DNA from: Echinococcus granulosus
Taxonomy: Eukaryota; Platyhelminthes; Cestoda; Cyclophyllidea; Taeniidae
Direction of reading: 5' to 3'
Assembly (NCBI RefSeq): GCF_000524195.1
Contig: NW_020170577.1
Span: forward strand, 22,574-83,592
DNA: 61,019 nucleotides
This document shows, piece after piece, positions 23,680-35,910 of this stretch; the stretch's first letter is position 1, and each line of letters begins with the position of its first letter. The notes under the pieces were generated by a model. That model did no database searches. It saw only the letters and a program-made list of their open reading frames with translations, and was not told where the DNA came from. The position numbers and the translations under genes are program-made.

Positions 23680-24733
23680 TGCAATACGATGGTTGTTTGT
23701 TTAGATTCGCGTTTCGGTTTTGCGCGCACTCGAGGCTCCGCTACTTTACCTATGCTAGGAGTAATGGCCTCCAGGTCATGCTAGCAGCCCTCCAGATCTT
23801 CGCTACGTCAGCAATATATTTTCTGCTCCAATATAATGCCTTCTTTTGCCTTCAGGTAAGTCGCAGGACGCTAAATTGGTGGCAGAGATCATAAAGGACA
23901 GACATCCTGATGACTTTTGCTAAATGCCAGTACTTAACAGAACGGAAGAAGGACATGGGCTGTGGATGAGAGAATTTGTCACGACGTCTACCTGCGGTAA
24001 CTACCAAATCTCGTGTTCTGCAACAAAGCTAGTAACAATTGAAGCGGCATCAACCGTGGCCATGGACCATCTACCATACCTGAATGGAGATGCCAATGAA
24101 GTCAGCGTCCTGTACCTCCTCCACCTCTTAATTGGCTTGATGGAGCCCAGATAGATATGGCTGGATTGCAATGAAATGAGAACAAAGTGGCAATGAGGAA
24201 GAGACGCTAAGCCTTATCTCCACAAAATTAATCCGATTGCCCAATCTTATTAAATAACTGTGCTTTTTTAGCCAGTGCTCTCGCGATTAGCGATGCGCAC
24301 ACGAGATGTCCAACACATCTCCCCTCACCTCTTACAGTCCCCAACCAGGACAAAATTCCAGATCAAGAGGATTGCCTAGAGGAACTAATGACGATGCAGT
24401 CAAGTATCTTCTCGGTTGCACGCCAATTCAATGACTGGTGCAGTGGGTTTGTCGGTTTTGTTTTTACAACTCCGGCTACGTTATAATGGCTGACGAGTAA
24501 AGTTGACTAAGCGAAGCCCGTGAGAAGAGAGGGGCCATACGATATTGTATTTACTTGTCTAGCTCTACTTTTGGTGATGCGAACACTAATTTTCCGTAGA
24601 ATGTATTTTTACTCGGCCAGTATCGCCTCTCAGTCAAAACGGTATCCCTTCAGCCCTTCCATGCGTCGGTAATATACATTCGGTGCTCGAATTATCACTT
24701 CTCCTGTGTTTAGGTGAGACTCAAGATGCTACA
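23680..24733 (+). mobile_element. LTR-flanked miniature element, copy 3 (best preserved)
   Basis: The 5' block is 23680-23875 (TGCAATAC to CTAAA) and the 3' block about 24536-24733 (ending CTACA), 196 and 198 bp. TGGTGGCAGAGA at 23877-23888 follows the 5' block and matches TGGTGGCAGCGG, the complement of a tRNA-Leu 3' end, at 10 of 12 positions. The purine tract GAGAAGAGAGGGG ends right at the 3' block. The internal region is about 660 nt and the longest frame (23,924-24,154) shows no gag or pol similarity. LTR, primer site, short interior, purine tract and LTR in that order is the TRIM architecture. Sequence similarity to other copies continues beyond the outer ends, so the element may sit inside an older repeat. 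Confidence 0.68.
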
Positions 24734-25020
24734 AGGAGTTCATTAAAATGACCTTCCAAGCACTTATTTTTGATGATACTCCCCGTTACCCAAAAAGATA
24801 CTTAAGCACTAAAAAGTGGATTTTTGGGCAAGAGGAGAAGTCATAACTTACGGTCAGTCCTCCTCCTCTTGTAGACTTCCTTAAACTTGACGGTATTATA
24901 CTTCATTGTGATGCTACATCGACTTAAAACTCACAAATTCCACATTTTCCTAACGGAAGGAGGGTAAGAAAATTGTGAGTAAACTCAAATAAAGCTTGTC
25001 CAATATAAGAGACTTGAGAT
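24734..25020. other. Right flank of copy 3, shared with copy 4
   Basis: The first 45-70 nt (GGAGTTCATTAAAATG and following) are clearly related to the sequence outside the 3' block of copy 4, read inverted from about 37,555 to 37,490. The remainder is unassigned. Confidence 0.4.
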
Positions 25021-26250
25021 TTCATTCAAATAGCCCGTCATAAAATCTTGGCAATTGGCTGTAATGCAAAGGCAGACCCCGCGTAGAACAAACTACTAAC
25101 TGAAGGGCTTGCAATCACCACTTGCTCCTCTGACAGGGATGTCTTTGTTAACAAAGAGCTGCACCAAAGGCGGTATGAATAGCAAATTACCCAGAGGTAC
25201 CAGTTTGTCTTAGACTTCTTCAAATATCTTAAGCCATTAAACAGGAGCAATATAAAAGAATTGAGGTTACTCATTCCTGTGCATACGGAGGTAGTACCTT
25301 TTGTCCCTTGTGAGAGGCACAGATCTTCATGACTTCGTGGCTAAAAGAAAAGGAGATAACCTACAAAGCTGATACTGCACTTCCAGAGAAGATGGCGTTG
25401 GTAGGAATCAGGAAGTTGTGCAGCCTTGTTTGTTTAGATAGGTGAAATGCGAGAACGGTTAAAGAGGCTACAGTAGCGACGATGGTTAATAATGCTGAAC
25501 TAAGCAGCAGTTCACAGGAAAACAAAAATCTCTTTACAAACTAAAGATTAACAGAAGGTCTGGCAGCACAATTCCCCTTAGAATTTTGCTGTTCTTTTTG
25601 TTTCAGCCATTTAATACGCATGTATGCATACATACAACTCCGTAGTAATTTTCTTTTTTGTGATCGTCTCCTACCGTTCTCTCAATCCTACATAAAGCAG
25701 ATTCTCACATTTTCTCAGCACATTTACTGAATGAGATCATAATTTTGCCATTATTAATTGTTCACTCCTACCTTCTGACGGAAGAGCACTTTGCGCGTGT
25801 CCTCGCAAAAACCAATCGTGTATCTATGAAATTTGTCCAAGTATTGAGGATTTCAAGGGGTTGCTTGACATTCCAATAACGCGTTTGCATTTAGTGCCGT
25901 CCCGGCGTCCTCCTTCCCTGAACCCACGCTTCTACTAGTAAGCTAGACTTGAATGGATGACCGCAATTCGGGCAAATTGGTGTCATTAGCGATGGGAAGG
26001 CACATAGAAGGTGGGTAGTAGATTTTCCTCTTGAAAGAAAACTGACAGCGAAAGTGATAAATGCTTCGACATAGTGTGAATATGGGAAAGCTATTGCAGC
26101 CAACTATAACTTTCCAAGGCGAATGGAAGTGCAAACACTTCCAACTCCTCTCCTCTGCGAGTTGTACTAAAAACGAAAGTGATGAATTTGTTTTATAATT
26201 GCTCAATTCTTTCCTCAGTCCCGTCTAACTTTTTAATTCGGGAAAATAAA
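25021..26250 (+). repeat. Dispersed repeat module JK, copy 1
   Basis: Collinear with 50,960-52,100 in the same orientation. Shared landmarks are ACTTGCTCCTCTGA followed by CAAAGAGCTGCACCAAAG, AAGATGGCGT-GGTA, CTTCCCTGAACC and GTAAGCTAGACTTGAAT. Conservation is patchy, roughly two-thirds by eye. Frames on either strand are unrecognised and not shared intact between the two copies. Confidence 0.6.
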
Positions 26251-26859
26251 ATTGCTCTAGTAATTTTATGTAGTTAGCCGATGTAAAATGTCCTGCTGGA
26301 GCCTAAATAGGCTGATCGCTGCTTTATTGCAGAATCTATACTTTGCTCGAGCATTCATGCAGAGAGGAGGAGGACCACAGTTACAGCCATTCAAAATCCC
26401 ATCTCCTAAGTGGTTACAAGTTGTACACAAACGACACTGGTAAAGCCACCTAAACCCCCTCTTCTCTAGTCATTGTTTACGCAAACAATTTGTTTATATT
26501 TTCAGCCTCCCTCACCAAATTATTCACAGATGTGCAACTAATCTTGTGAAAAGTTTAAGGCTGAAGAACAGGAGATGTTCTAACTCACTGCTTTTCTAAA
26601 TAGCTGTAGAAAGCTGGACAGATTCTGAGTCTTTCCAAGGTGGAATGATTTGCCAGTGGAACCTCGCCCCGTTGCTATGTTGGCGTTTAAACATGTCGGG
26701 TGATTGGGGTCATACAAGCCATGTAGTGATGAAGGTCAACACTGCGATCCTAATGAATTATGTAGCTACCTAAGTGCATGCATGGACACCGCTATTGCCC
26801 ATGCTTTGGGAAAGCCAAAGGGGTTTCATACACTTTGTTGGATTGACGCCGCTAACACC
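26251..26859. other. Unassigned repeat-rich DNA
   Basis: No gene seen. The end (about 26,820-26,860) contains ACACTTTGTTGGATTGACG, resembling the end of module F at 56,910, so the stretch probably includes another decayed fragment of the long mosaic repeat. Confidence 0.35.
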
Positions 26860-27170
26860 TGACAAGAAAGCATCTTAATGACACAAATCTAGGCACCTCA
26901 GTAGATTATGTAAACCACTACATGAGGAGCCTGGATGATCATCCAGATCTTTGCATTCAAAAACTCCTGACACTGTCAGATCAATCCAGATCTCTTGATA
27001 GGAGAGAGTAAAATGTCAAGAACTGCCTTTTGACAGCTAAAGACAAGTGCATACGAAATTGTATTATTGCCTCAGTGTTCATCTAAGCCATCAAAACATC
27101 CTATCCAGCGTAATTTTCATCACTTTGAATGTTTTGATCGAAAGCAGTGCTGTTAAACAACTGCATTCCT
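26860..27170 (-). repeat. Fragment of mosaic-repeat module G (inverted)
   Basis: Read on the minus strand this shows CTTTCGATCAAAACATTC, then CTCTCTCCTATCAAGAGATC, then GAATGCAAAGAT. The same landmarks appear in the same order at 47,780-47,980 and 58,070-58,170 on the plus strand. Confidence 0.55.
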
Positions 27171-28199
27171 GTGGAAACGGTTGAAAATTGGAGGAAGTTG
27201 AATGTATTTACTGATATGCAGTTGATCTGAAAGAGTGGTAAGTTTCTTGGCTTTTTTAATACAATTTAATAATGATTGTTATTTGATGCCAATTTTATTC
27301 GCTTCATTTTTATGTGTTACTGGAATTTTAATAGACAGTTTCTCATCCCTCTCTAGTAATTCTGCTGACCCGAAAAGTCCGTCACAGTTACGCGTCCAAA
27401 ATCAAGGCAGAAGATAAACACTAAATAAAGTAGGATTGTATTGAAGTGTAGAAGAGAGGAAAGGTCTCCTTTCTACATAAAAGTCTAATATTCGGAATTT
27501 ATCATCCGAAGAAACTAGGGACGAAATGGGTTCTTAAAAATGCAAATCTCCTAGTTACCACCGGATAAGGTAACTAACACAGTCCCAAGTTACTACAAAA
27601 TATAATGTAAGGCGAATTCAAAGTGGAAGGTCTTATAAAAAGGCTTAGTAGTTTTATTGCACAATCTAAAAAATCTGTTGAAATAATAACGAATATTATC
27701 CCAACAAGACATGCCACTAATGGTCAAGGATTATACCGAGGATGCATGAATGTCGAGCAGGAGCACTTTATACGAGGAATAAGGTAAAGTCTCCTAAAAA
27801 ACCGCATAAATTAGGGCCATTATAAAGGAGGGGTATGGGTACGAGGTCAGAGCGAAGACGACCGTTTGCAAATTGATTTAAATGACCCACAAATTATCGC
27901 AATGGCACTAGCCAATGAGAATATTCTATGGACAAAGAATTGACCTGAAATTGCTCTGTGCGTGGTAACTCTAAATGATGACTAAATTAAAACTAAATTA
28001 TTTAAAAATATTAGAAGACAAGCATTGATTACAAGAAATAATTTCGAAAAAGTTAAAAAGTCACACCTGGAATATGGTTTGTGTTGTAGGATGTCCAACT
28101 TGAAGATCTATTACCAACTTAAATTCCTTAGATTTACTCAAAAATAAAATTTGCATCGAATTTTGGTTTCTTGCTAGACTGAATCAAATGCACTAGAAC
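27171..28199. other. Unassigned stretch
   Basis: No gene or clear repeat boundary was recognised. AT-rich, with short frames only (the longest is at 27,235-27,417). It separates a G fragment from the inverted long repeat copy. Confidence 0.35.
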
Positions 28200-31132
28200 A
28201 ATGGGCCTCCGCAAATGCTAAGACTTCGTTTTCACTTCTACACCAAGTGATCTGTCCACCAAACTGTGATTAGTGGTTCCATCTAATTCCACCATCCAAG
28301 TTCCCCTAACAAACCACTCAACACATCTAAGTAAAATAGCGCTATTCGTAGAAAAATCTTTAAAAAATTCATAGGTTAGTCAGCTTAAACCAGATTATAA
28401 TAATGAAATCTCCTCCCACTAAGCGAAACCCGGGTCCCTCCCGCTTTGTCCCATTCCAGTCCATTCATTTTCATTCATGCCTCTGCATGAAGTGTATCTG
28501 CCAGAAATATACGTAACACGTCCAACACGAATGACGGTAGGGAGGTGAAGGAAGCAGTAAAACATAAAGTGCAATGACTCAGCATTTGTTTATCCATCTT
28601 CCTGTTCATCTGTTCAACACAAAGAGGTGCATGTCTGAGACTATCAACGGCGTCTTGTAAGATGGTGTTAAGGTCATTAAATAAACTGTGACTGTCTTCA
28701 GGGCGATCTGATTGTGAAGGCGAGATTTGATAGAGTGAGGAATGCACATTTATTTGGCAGTGCAAGTTGGGCCTACTGTAGTACCTCCAGAGTTTACCCC
28801 ACCACGCACACAAGTAGCGTTGGGTGTTAGTTGTGAGTGAAGGACAGCTCTGCAACAGCGCTTACCGCTTAGCGGTGGGGACATGACTATAAGATGCCTA
28901 GAGCCAAGTGTCGCGTTTCGAGCCGCCACTTGCCAAACATGACAACCTCCTCACCTCAACACTCCCACGATTGCAAACTGCAGCCACTGGTCTCCGAACA
29001 CACTACTCTGAAGAGACATTTCGTCCTCTAAATGAAACGGTTGACGAAAGATCAGGTTCATTGCCACCCAGTATATTGGTCTCTAAATGCCGTGTCGGTT
29101 AACAACAGTACATTGAGCCCACCCCTAACTGGAGTGCTACTGGTGGAATTTGCTTCAAGTCAAAGCACTTTGCGCCACCAATGCAATTAATGTGAATAAT
29201 GCCTCCCGAGGTAGAGTAACCCTTGTCAACTCAAGATAAAATCGCGCTCCTTACTCCTGTGCAAATGCGCGCTCAGTAGTCATGCTATTTCTTCAAAAAC
29301 CAACTGATACACCTTCCCATCAAGGTGAGCTAGACTGGAAGTTACGTGGATAATACATCTTGCGTTACCATTCGACATCGTCTGACACAAGTCACAAGCA
29401 TTCTCAACCCCTTGCCAATGAGGTTCCACTCTCGTGTGCCAGTCCAGACAGGTAGATAGACAGACAAATCTTGATTCTGAGTGATGCCCACTTATCAGTA
29501 AACGTATCTTCCTACACCCTTCCTTCTCTTGTGGATAGGCTCACAAAGCCTCCTAGATAAAACAGTGCGATAGCGCATAAAGCACATCTGGCACGTTAAA
29601 TGCGCATCCACTTGCCCAGTCGCCTACTTGCCATCTTGGTTACCCATCGCCTCGACTGTCCAACTGACTGGGACGTCAAGCTGTCTAATACATTCCCAAT
29701 GGACTAACGGAGAATGACACTCGAGTCAAATTCTCTTCCACCTGTCTACTCATAGCTACGTGTTAATTTATTGCCCATACTACCGGTAAACAAGTTTTAT
29801 GCTGACAACTCAGTTCTCAATTCTTCAAATTAAAACTTATTTTCGCATCAATAGAAACGGATAGGTTACCTGCTTGGAAAACAAAAAAGCTGATAGTTGA
29901 GTTCGTCAAACCGGGAAAAAGCATCAGACACTTCACACGCATTGCGAAGTCGGAACTGTAGGATTGTCTTTTTTCCTTTTAACTGAGATTTTAGATTTAT
30001 TGGCAGTTAACTTTTGAATTAAAGTTAAGCCATTTTGGGAGTAACCGTCCCAAAATTACCGAAATTGAGGTGTGTATCGTTGAAGTAAATAAAACGCAGA
30101 CTTGAATTAGCTGCGGCTATTGCAGGCGCGTTACTGATTGGTTAGAAGGAGGGCTAAGTTGGGCCAACAGGCTCAAATAGTTGCTAAGTAGCAGACGACA
30201 TGGAAATACTTAGGGCATTTTGAATGGTGAATTACCCACCCGCGTCATTCAATGCCCACGACGAGTTTGCATGTTGGCAGGTATTTAGACTGCTGCCACA
30301 TTTGTGGCACAAAACGCAGCAGCAAATAGCAAATGTGCCAGCCTACTAACACCCTCCACACACCTCGTGAGTCAGCACGGACACCATCAATCAGGAGGGC
30401 AATCAACGGTGGTAGTGGGTGGGCGCAACAGCGTACATTGTGAAAGAATGTGGAAAGTGCGAAGAAGCAGGTCCCGACATAGGTCGTGAGGTAGAACTAC
30501 AGTGCAGTGATGTGCCTCTGGCCTTCCCGTGCATGGTGATTCCTCCCTGCCTGGTCCTCGACACACAAATCATTCCTGTGGAATTTCAACCAGTGAAAAG
30601 CTAGCAAAACTAGGTAATCGCAGTATGATTTCATGACAATAAACGTCTCTGTCTGTGCAGTGATTACAGGAGCTGTTGGGATTGCAAACTTTCTGAAAGG
30701 TATCGCACCAGGCTATGTGGATAATGGCAAAATGTTTGCTTTTTAGATATTTGTTATTTAAAAAATGCATAAGCATCCCACTCCTAGATCATTGTTCGCT
30801 ATCTTGTAATCAGAAGTCTAGGTTTTACTCGAACAATCCGTAGATGCATAAAATAAACATATTAACCGCAAGATCTTCTTGGACTTCGAGGCAGAGTCAT
30901 CATCTCAGTTTGCACTGTTCATGCCTATATCTCCCACTTCAGTTGTGCTGATACACCATATAGGGTTTTAGGGGGTAATGACAGCCGTTTAATAAGAGCG
31001 ACGATAATTCACTTTAAAAAACACAAGAAACCTGATTTTCCAGGTTGCATATCATAGAGGAACTTCAACGGAGGTGGATATCGGTTGCGGATAGCGGAGT
31101 CAGTGGCGAGAGCACCAGAGGGGCTGTTGAAC

Positions 31133-31232
31133 NNNNNNNNNNNNNNNNNNNNNNNNNNNNNNNNNNNNNNNNNNNNNNNNNNNNNNNNNNNNNNNNNNNN
31201 NNNNNNNNNNNNNNNNNNNNNNNNNNNNNNNN
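31133..31232. other. Assembly gap of 100 N
   Basis: Exactly 100 undetermined bases, the conventional length for a gap of unknown size. On the minus strand the sequence just before it is GGTCGGAGCAA and just after it GTTCAACAGCCCC. The second gap in the window begins after the same GGTCGGAGCA. Confidence 0.95.
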
Positions 31233-33180
31233 TTGCTCCGACCTTTAATAACCAACCCAGAACAAAACAGTATTTTTATATTTAAGTAGCCTTGCCGTAA
31301 GCTGGTTCCGGTCAAGGAAACAAAGTAGTTGAATCAGTCTAGAAGAGGATGAATGACACCTCGTGTTTGAAGTGGCTTGCATGAAAATTTGTAGTTGGCT
31401 ACGTGTTACGGCACTAATATCTGAACGCCATTTCTGTGTCAAGCATTCTTTGCGCCTAGATTCCTTTGCAGTAGTTATCCCCAAGAACCATGAAAGTAGC
31501 TAAGGTCTTGGTTCTTCGATTCTCTACTTCTTTCGAAGTAGATAGCAATATGAGAGAAACTCTTGAACTCTTGAAACTCCTGACGCTGAAGGGTGGTCCA
31601 TGAAAACCTTACACAGTCGCTACGTTTAATGAATTGAAAGCAGGAACCCGAAAAGCCATCATGTAATTCCTTCACTAAACTACTTCCAGTTCATACAAAT
31701 TAAGATGGAGTTGGAAATCGGCCGAATTCAAAAGAGGTTTCTAATGTGCATTCATTTATTAACAGAGACTAAGAGTTAATACTTCTTGCAGGTTCTGTAA
31801 CTTTGGACAACAATGAGTGATGTCAGAATGACGCCTAGCCAAATTAGTTTTTCCAAAAATTGAGACCATTATTGAGGAACAAGCCTGTTCGATATTTATA
31901 CAACTAAGGAAATCTTAGTAAATAAAATCTTTCCTACAATTTGGCGCAGCATTACAGGCAGGAGTGGTTGGTGTCAAGTGAACCAATCCATTGCTAGCCG
32001 AATCCGTTGCAAGGTGTCATTAAAGTAATCAGGCTCTCTGTATCCTTGGAAGTTCCAGACTCAGGCTGAATTCACTGGGTTAAAGGTGTGACTGAGTAAA
32101 GCACCTTTCTTTAAAAAAATTAAAAATTATCTTTTGTTTCAAAATCCTTCTCCAACCGGGGGATGTAATTCTGTTTAAATGTCCACTAAGCATTCGTGAA
32201 ATTGACAGCTGTCCACATCAACTTAGAGGACAATCATTCTAAGTTATAAAAGCGCTTTTTTCGAAACAAATTTTCCCAGTGCTTATTTTAGTACAATAAA
32301 GAAGTTAAAAGTAAACCGGCCATTCGGAGAAAAGGAGATAGTAAAAACTTCAGTTTAAGTCCTTAGAGAGAAACCTGTAATCCAAGAACATTTATGGGCC
32401 CTGTGGTAAAAGAAAAATACCTTTTACTGTCATAGGGATACAAGTGTATTAGTGAAAATAAAGGTTTGCGATGTTGTTCTTGACCAAGACCACTGCCGAG
32501 TTAGTTGCAGGTGTATTGCCTCAAGGGCAGCCGTTAGCTCCACCCCAGCATCCCACCACGAAACACTTTGGGGCTACAACGGTGAGGAGGGCTGGGTTCG
32601 TCCGTGTTCCAAGCATATCGACTGCTTCCCAGCATTTGACATTTTGGGAGGATCCACAAGTGTGCTTTATCCCCAAGCATTTTTCGTTTATGTAACTACT
32701 CCCGTTTTCGCCACGTAAGATAATGATTTTAATTAGAGAGCTGGTGAAGCGATTTAAGAATCGTGCATACTGTGTGTTGGGATAAGCCGTAATTGGCACC
32801 TAGGACGGCTAAATGCGTGGCAATTACGTTGGTTAAAAGTGTGCAGTGAAGGCAGGCGTGGACGCTTAAATGGGGGCAAAAATGTGGGCTTTCTTTTTGG
32901 GTCGTGGGAACATTTATTACCAAAATCACTTTAATTCATTTAAATACTGAAGCATGTCAACCATTTTTCGGCTGGGGCACATGTATAATCGCCCCAGTAC
33001 AAAATTACCGTCTATCTTGGTGGTGCAGGAGGGAGTGTAAAAGGTCATAGTTCAGGGAAATTTGATCACATTCCCGTTTTAATAGCAAGAAATCAATTTG
33101 ATCATATATTTGCCACTCCTTGAAGGGTTGACTAGCGGTGTGACACATTTGTAAAGTCTCGGTCTTCCTATAAGGTTCGC

Positions 33181-33196
33181 GTCACAAATGCGTGAC
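33181..33196. repeat. GTCAC-N6-GTGAC dyad, inverted copy
   Basis: GTCACAAATGCGTGAC, the exact reverse complement of the dyad at 44,169-44,184. Arms of 5 bp pair perfectly around a 6-nt centre. It belongs to module A of the mosaic repeat. Confidence 0.7.
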
Positions 33197-33480
33197 ACGA
33201 TAACCAATTGTTCAAAGTCGTGCTGCATAAGAGTGCAAGTGTCGGACCATAATTGAGTAATCCACGGTAGGCTGTGAGATCATGTAACAGCGTCATTAAA
33301 ATCCCCATTGCTGGTAGCTGTGGCGTGATAATGAAATTCTTCTCCAGTCTGCACTTGCAAATGACTGACTGTTCGACACATCTCCCCTCGACCCTAATGA
33401 ATGGGCATCTACTGTTAATGCCAACCGCCCCTCATTCACTTAGCATATTATACGTAGTTTGAAAATGTATGAAAGGTACT

Positions 33481-34592
33481 TGTTTTGCGTGATATAAACA
33501 ATTGTTTCCATCACAACGCCGATAAATTTTGACAGGCGAACAAACTTAAAAAAAAAAGGAATGCACTATAAACCTTTTACATGGTACCATGGGTGATGCT
33601 TTATTACAAAGATAATTAGTTTTCGTTGTAGGTGCTCCGTTAATGCTAACCTTCCAACCTCCTATTTTCGGCAACATTCTCCAAATTTAGGTTCATAGTA
33701 ATTTGCAGAATGAAGCATTAATTTATTTCAGGTCAAATTTATAGTTGTCTTAGATCGGCAGGTTTTTGATTCTTGCACTCTTCCGGGTGTCGACAGATAT
33801 AAGGCTGCGAGAGAGAATTCCGCACCCGGTCCTAATTCTTGCCTCACTTTCCGCACAGAGCTATTGGACTCGCCGGAATTGTCTGGTGGCAACTCGATTG
33901 TTCCATCTGGTGGATACGATTTTTCTATTTACCAAAACATTGTTTATTGCGTCTACTAGGGAAAGTTTGCCTCCTTTCTGCTGGTTTTGTGTAGAAGAAC
34001 GTGTTCCTTTCCTACTGAACCTACCAGTACCTCTCCAAATTATGTTTTATGTGCACGAATTGCTTTATGAATGATTTTATGGTTACAGTTGCTGACAATA
34101 ACAAAAGACCACGTTAAAGGCTGTGGGTAGACAAAACTAGTTCTTAAAGTTGCAAAAAGAAACAAAATTGTCTTTTAACTTCTACCAACTCGCTGAATTC
34201 AATTTTTTCGTTTAGATTGATATTCTGAAGGAATTTTAAGACTTGGTTAAGAAAACGTCTACTTATAAAACACCAAATGGTAATTGTTCAAATCCCATTA
34301 ATTTGTGACATTTTCTTGATAAATTTTTTCTTCTATTACTAAAACGTTGCTTTATTTAAGGCCTCTGGGTGGTGTTAGACTAAATAAGAATGTTGCTTTG
34401 CTCAGATGAACGCTTATTGCCTCTAATTAATACTTCCATTTTTATAAAAACTTAGAAATGCGACTGAGCAACCAGTGATTAAGATTGCTAGATGAAAAAT
34501 TAATGCCTATGGCCAAAAAAATACTGAAATGAGTTTGTTCTACCCTCTTCCTAAGTCGATAGCTAATTTTTCCCTCTTCTGAGAAGACAAGT
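33481..34592. other. Unassigned stretch
   Basis: A 102-codon frame at 33,766-34,074 (plus) is the longest here. It is rich in Leu and Phe, resembles no family I know, and has no clear splice context. I do not call it a gene. The rest is AT-rich with no identified repeat. Confidence 0.35.
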
Positions 34593-34789
34593 TGTAGGGC
34601 CTTTGAGGCTTCTCTGAAGGCATAGAAAGACACGATACTAGAGCAGAATATGCATTATTGAGGCAAAGAAGGGTTTTGGGGCTGCTGGCATGGCCTGGAG
34701 GCTACGTCGCCAGGCAAGGGTACAATGGCAGAGCTCCTGATTGGCCCTAAACCAGAACCAAGTGTTCAATGAACGATTTGCGTATTACA
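34593..34789 (-). mobile_element. Isolated LTR-like block with near-complete ends
   Basis: Read on the minus strand, 197 bp from TGTAATACG to CCCTACA, with GGAGCTCTGCCATTGTACCC, GGCCATGCCAGCAGCCCC and ATTCTGCTCTAGTATCGTGTC in order. A pentamer CAAGT stands at both edges (34,588-34,592 and 34,788-34,792). It could be a target-site duplication, although it overlaps the presumed end by two bases and related sequence follows other blocks, so it may be coincidence. Confidence 0.6.
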
Positions 34790-34799
34790 AGTTTGTAAG

Positions 34800-35469
34800 C
34801 AAAGGAATTGAAAAGTGAGTTGTCAACAAGAATGCCAACAATGTCTACTAGAATTATGAAGAATGAATTGACACCCAACTATAAATAGGCGGATGGAAGA
34901 GATATCTACTTAAGTGCCATTACCGCATTTGTGTATGAACAATGCAGTTAAAATATGAAGAATCTTAGCCTAAAACACACAATTTAAACCCGTGTTTATT
35001 CCACTGCAACGCTCTGGGGTGGGTGAAAGTAACGACGCAATAGCTGTAAAGATCAAATGCTCTTCAAGGGAACAGTGCATTTCTAGAGCCAGGTGTGACA
35101 GGTCAAAGGTATCGTCTCCTAATCTCTGTTATTAACCGTCATGCAAATCTCATATTTTATTCGACCAGCCTGTACGACATGACAGATTTTACCACATCCT
35201 TTTCTTTTTCAGTCATTTACGAGTCAAATTTAGTTGTAACCTATGGCTATTAGGAGAGTTTAACACCTTTCCCTTTATTATACTCCCTCAGCTTATTGTA
35301 ACCAAGTTCCAATTTTCGGTAGTTGTTCTGTCAGAAGGGGCCTCACAACAGCCAATAGGAAGGCGCCTTTCTTCATTGTAAGAACTTCAGGGTCGCAAAT
35401 GGCTTTCATGGGCTAATGGGGCACATACTGTTAACATTCATCTGTGCTGAACTAATCAAGATAAAAGGT
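34800..35469. other. Fragment of module E and unassigned DNA
   Basis: The stretch 34,815-34,960 (GTGAGTTGTCAACAAG, GAATGAATTGACACCCA, TAGGCGGATGGAAGAG) matches 60,210-60,330 and 47,255-47,330 in plus orientation. The remainder is unassigned and no gene was seen. Confidence 0.45.
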
Positions 35470-35910
35470 AGAATTTTATCTAGCCTACCTTAGTGTCTAC
35501 TTCCCCAGCCTGCTTTCAAGGCTTGCCTTTTGGGACCCCTATTTCTCAGTTCTAATGTCCCTCCGTCCACATATCCTAATGGGACATAGCAACCTAACTT
35601 CAGCTGTAGACCTGGTTGTCGATTAGGATTTTTTAGTGGTGTCACAAAATTCCTTCTCTGAACCCACATAGGAAAGCTAGAGCAATTAAACTTTTGATTG
35701 AAGATGTCATTTCTTGTGGTCAGGCGCAATATGTGGCCACAAGTTAAGAGTGATTGAACATGAGGCCTTTTGAATTGTTCATTTCATTGCATCCAAAGTT
35801 GACGGCGGCTGTGCATTTGTGCCTAAAAGAATGCCACTAGACTCGCCGCTTTCTCTTGGCAAGGAAAAATGTCCTCATCTCACTTGGAATGGCATTTCGA
35901 GTAGTTAAGA
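35470..35910 (+). repeat. Dispersed repeat module I, copy 1
   Basis: Similar to 50,420-50,860 in the same orientation, with a shared CTTGGCAAG-AAAA-TGT-CTCATC-CACTTG landmark near the right end. The two copies are weakly conserved on the left. Module I precedes module J near 50.9 kb but not here. Confidence 0.45.

Larger units (their letters stand above)
28200..33480 (-). repeat. Long mosaic repeat, inverted copy (modules A0-F)
   Basis: Read on the minus strand from 33,480 to 28,200, the module order equals that of the plus copy at 52.6-56.95 kb: A0 (GTTGGCATTAACAGTAGATG), A with the GTCAC dyad (33,181-33,196), B (32,900-32,400), C up to the gap, D (31,132-30,830), E (about 29,790-29,190) and F (28,860-28,220). 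E landmarks are GTAGACAGGTGGAAGAG, GGCACACGAGAGTG and CTATCGCACTGTTTTAT. F landmarks are GGGCCTACAGTAG/CTACTGTAGGCCC and AGCGTTGGGTGT. A 100-N gap lies between C and D. No reverse transcriptase, integrase or transposase is recognisable. Confidence 0.65.

Noticed and set aside
28475..28855. 126-codon minus-strand frame in module F, similar in part to a frame at 56,650-56,730
   Set aside because: The shared residues follow from shared repeat DNA. The frame is broken by a stop at 56,731, and nucleotide differences show no codon pattern that I can see.
33766..34074. 102-codon plus-strand frame rich in Leu and Phe
   Set aside because: No similarity known to me, no splice context, and surrounded by repeats; best explained by chance.
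34588..34792. CAAGT pentamer on both sides of the 34.6-kb block as a target-site duplication
   Set aside because: It overlaps the presumed LTR end, and ACTTG also follows other blocks at 11.3 and 43.4 kb, so it may belong to the repeat rather than be a duplicated target.
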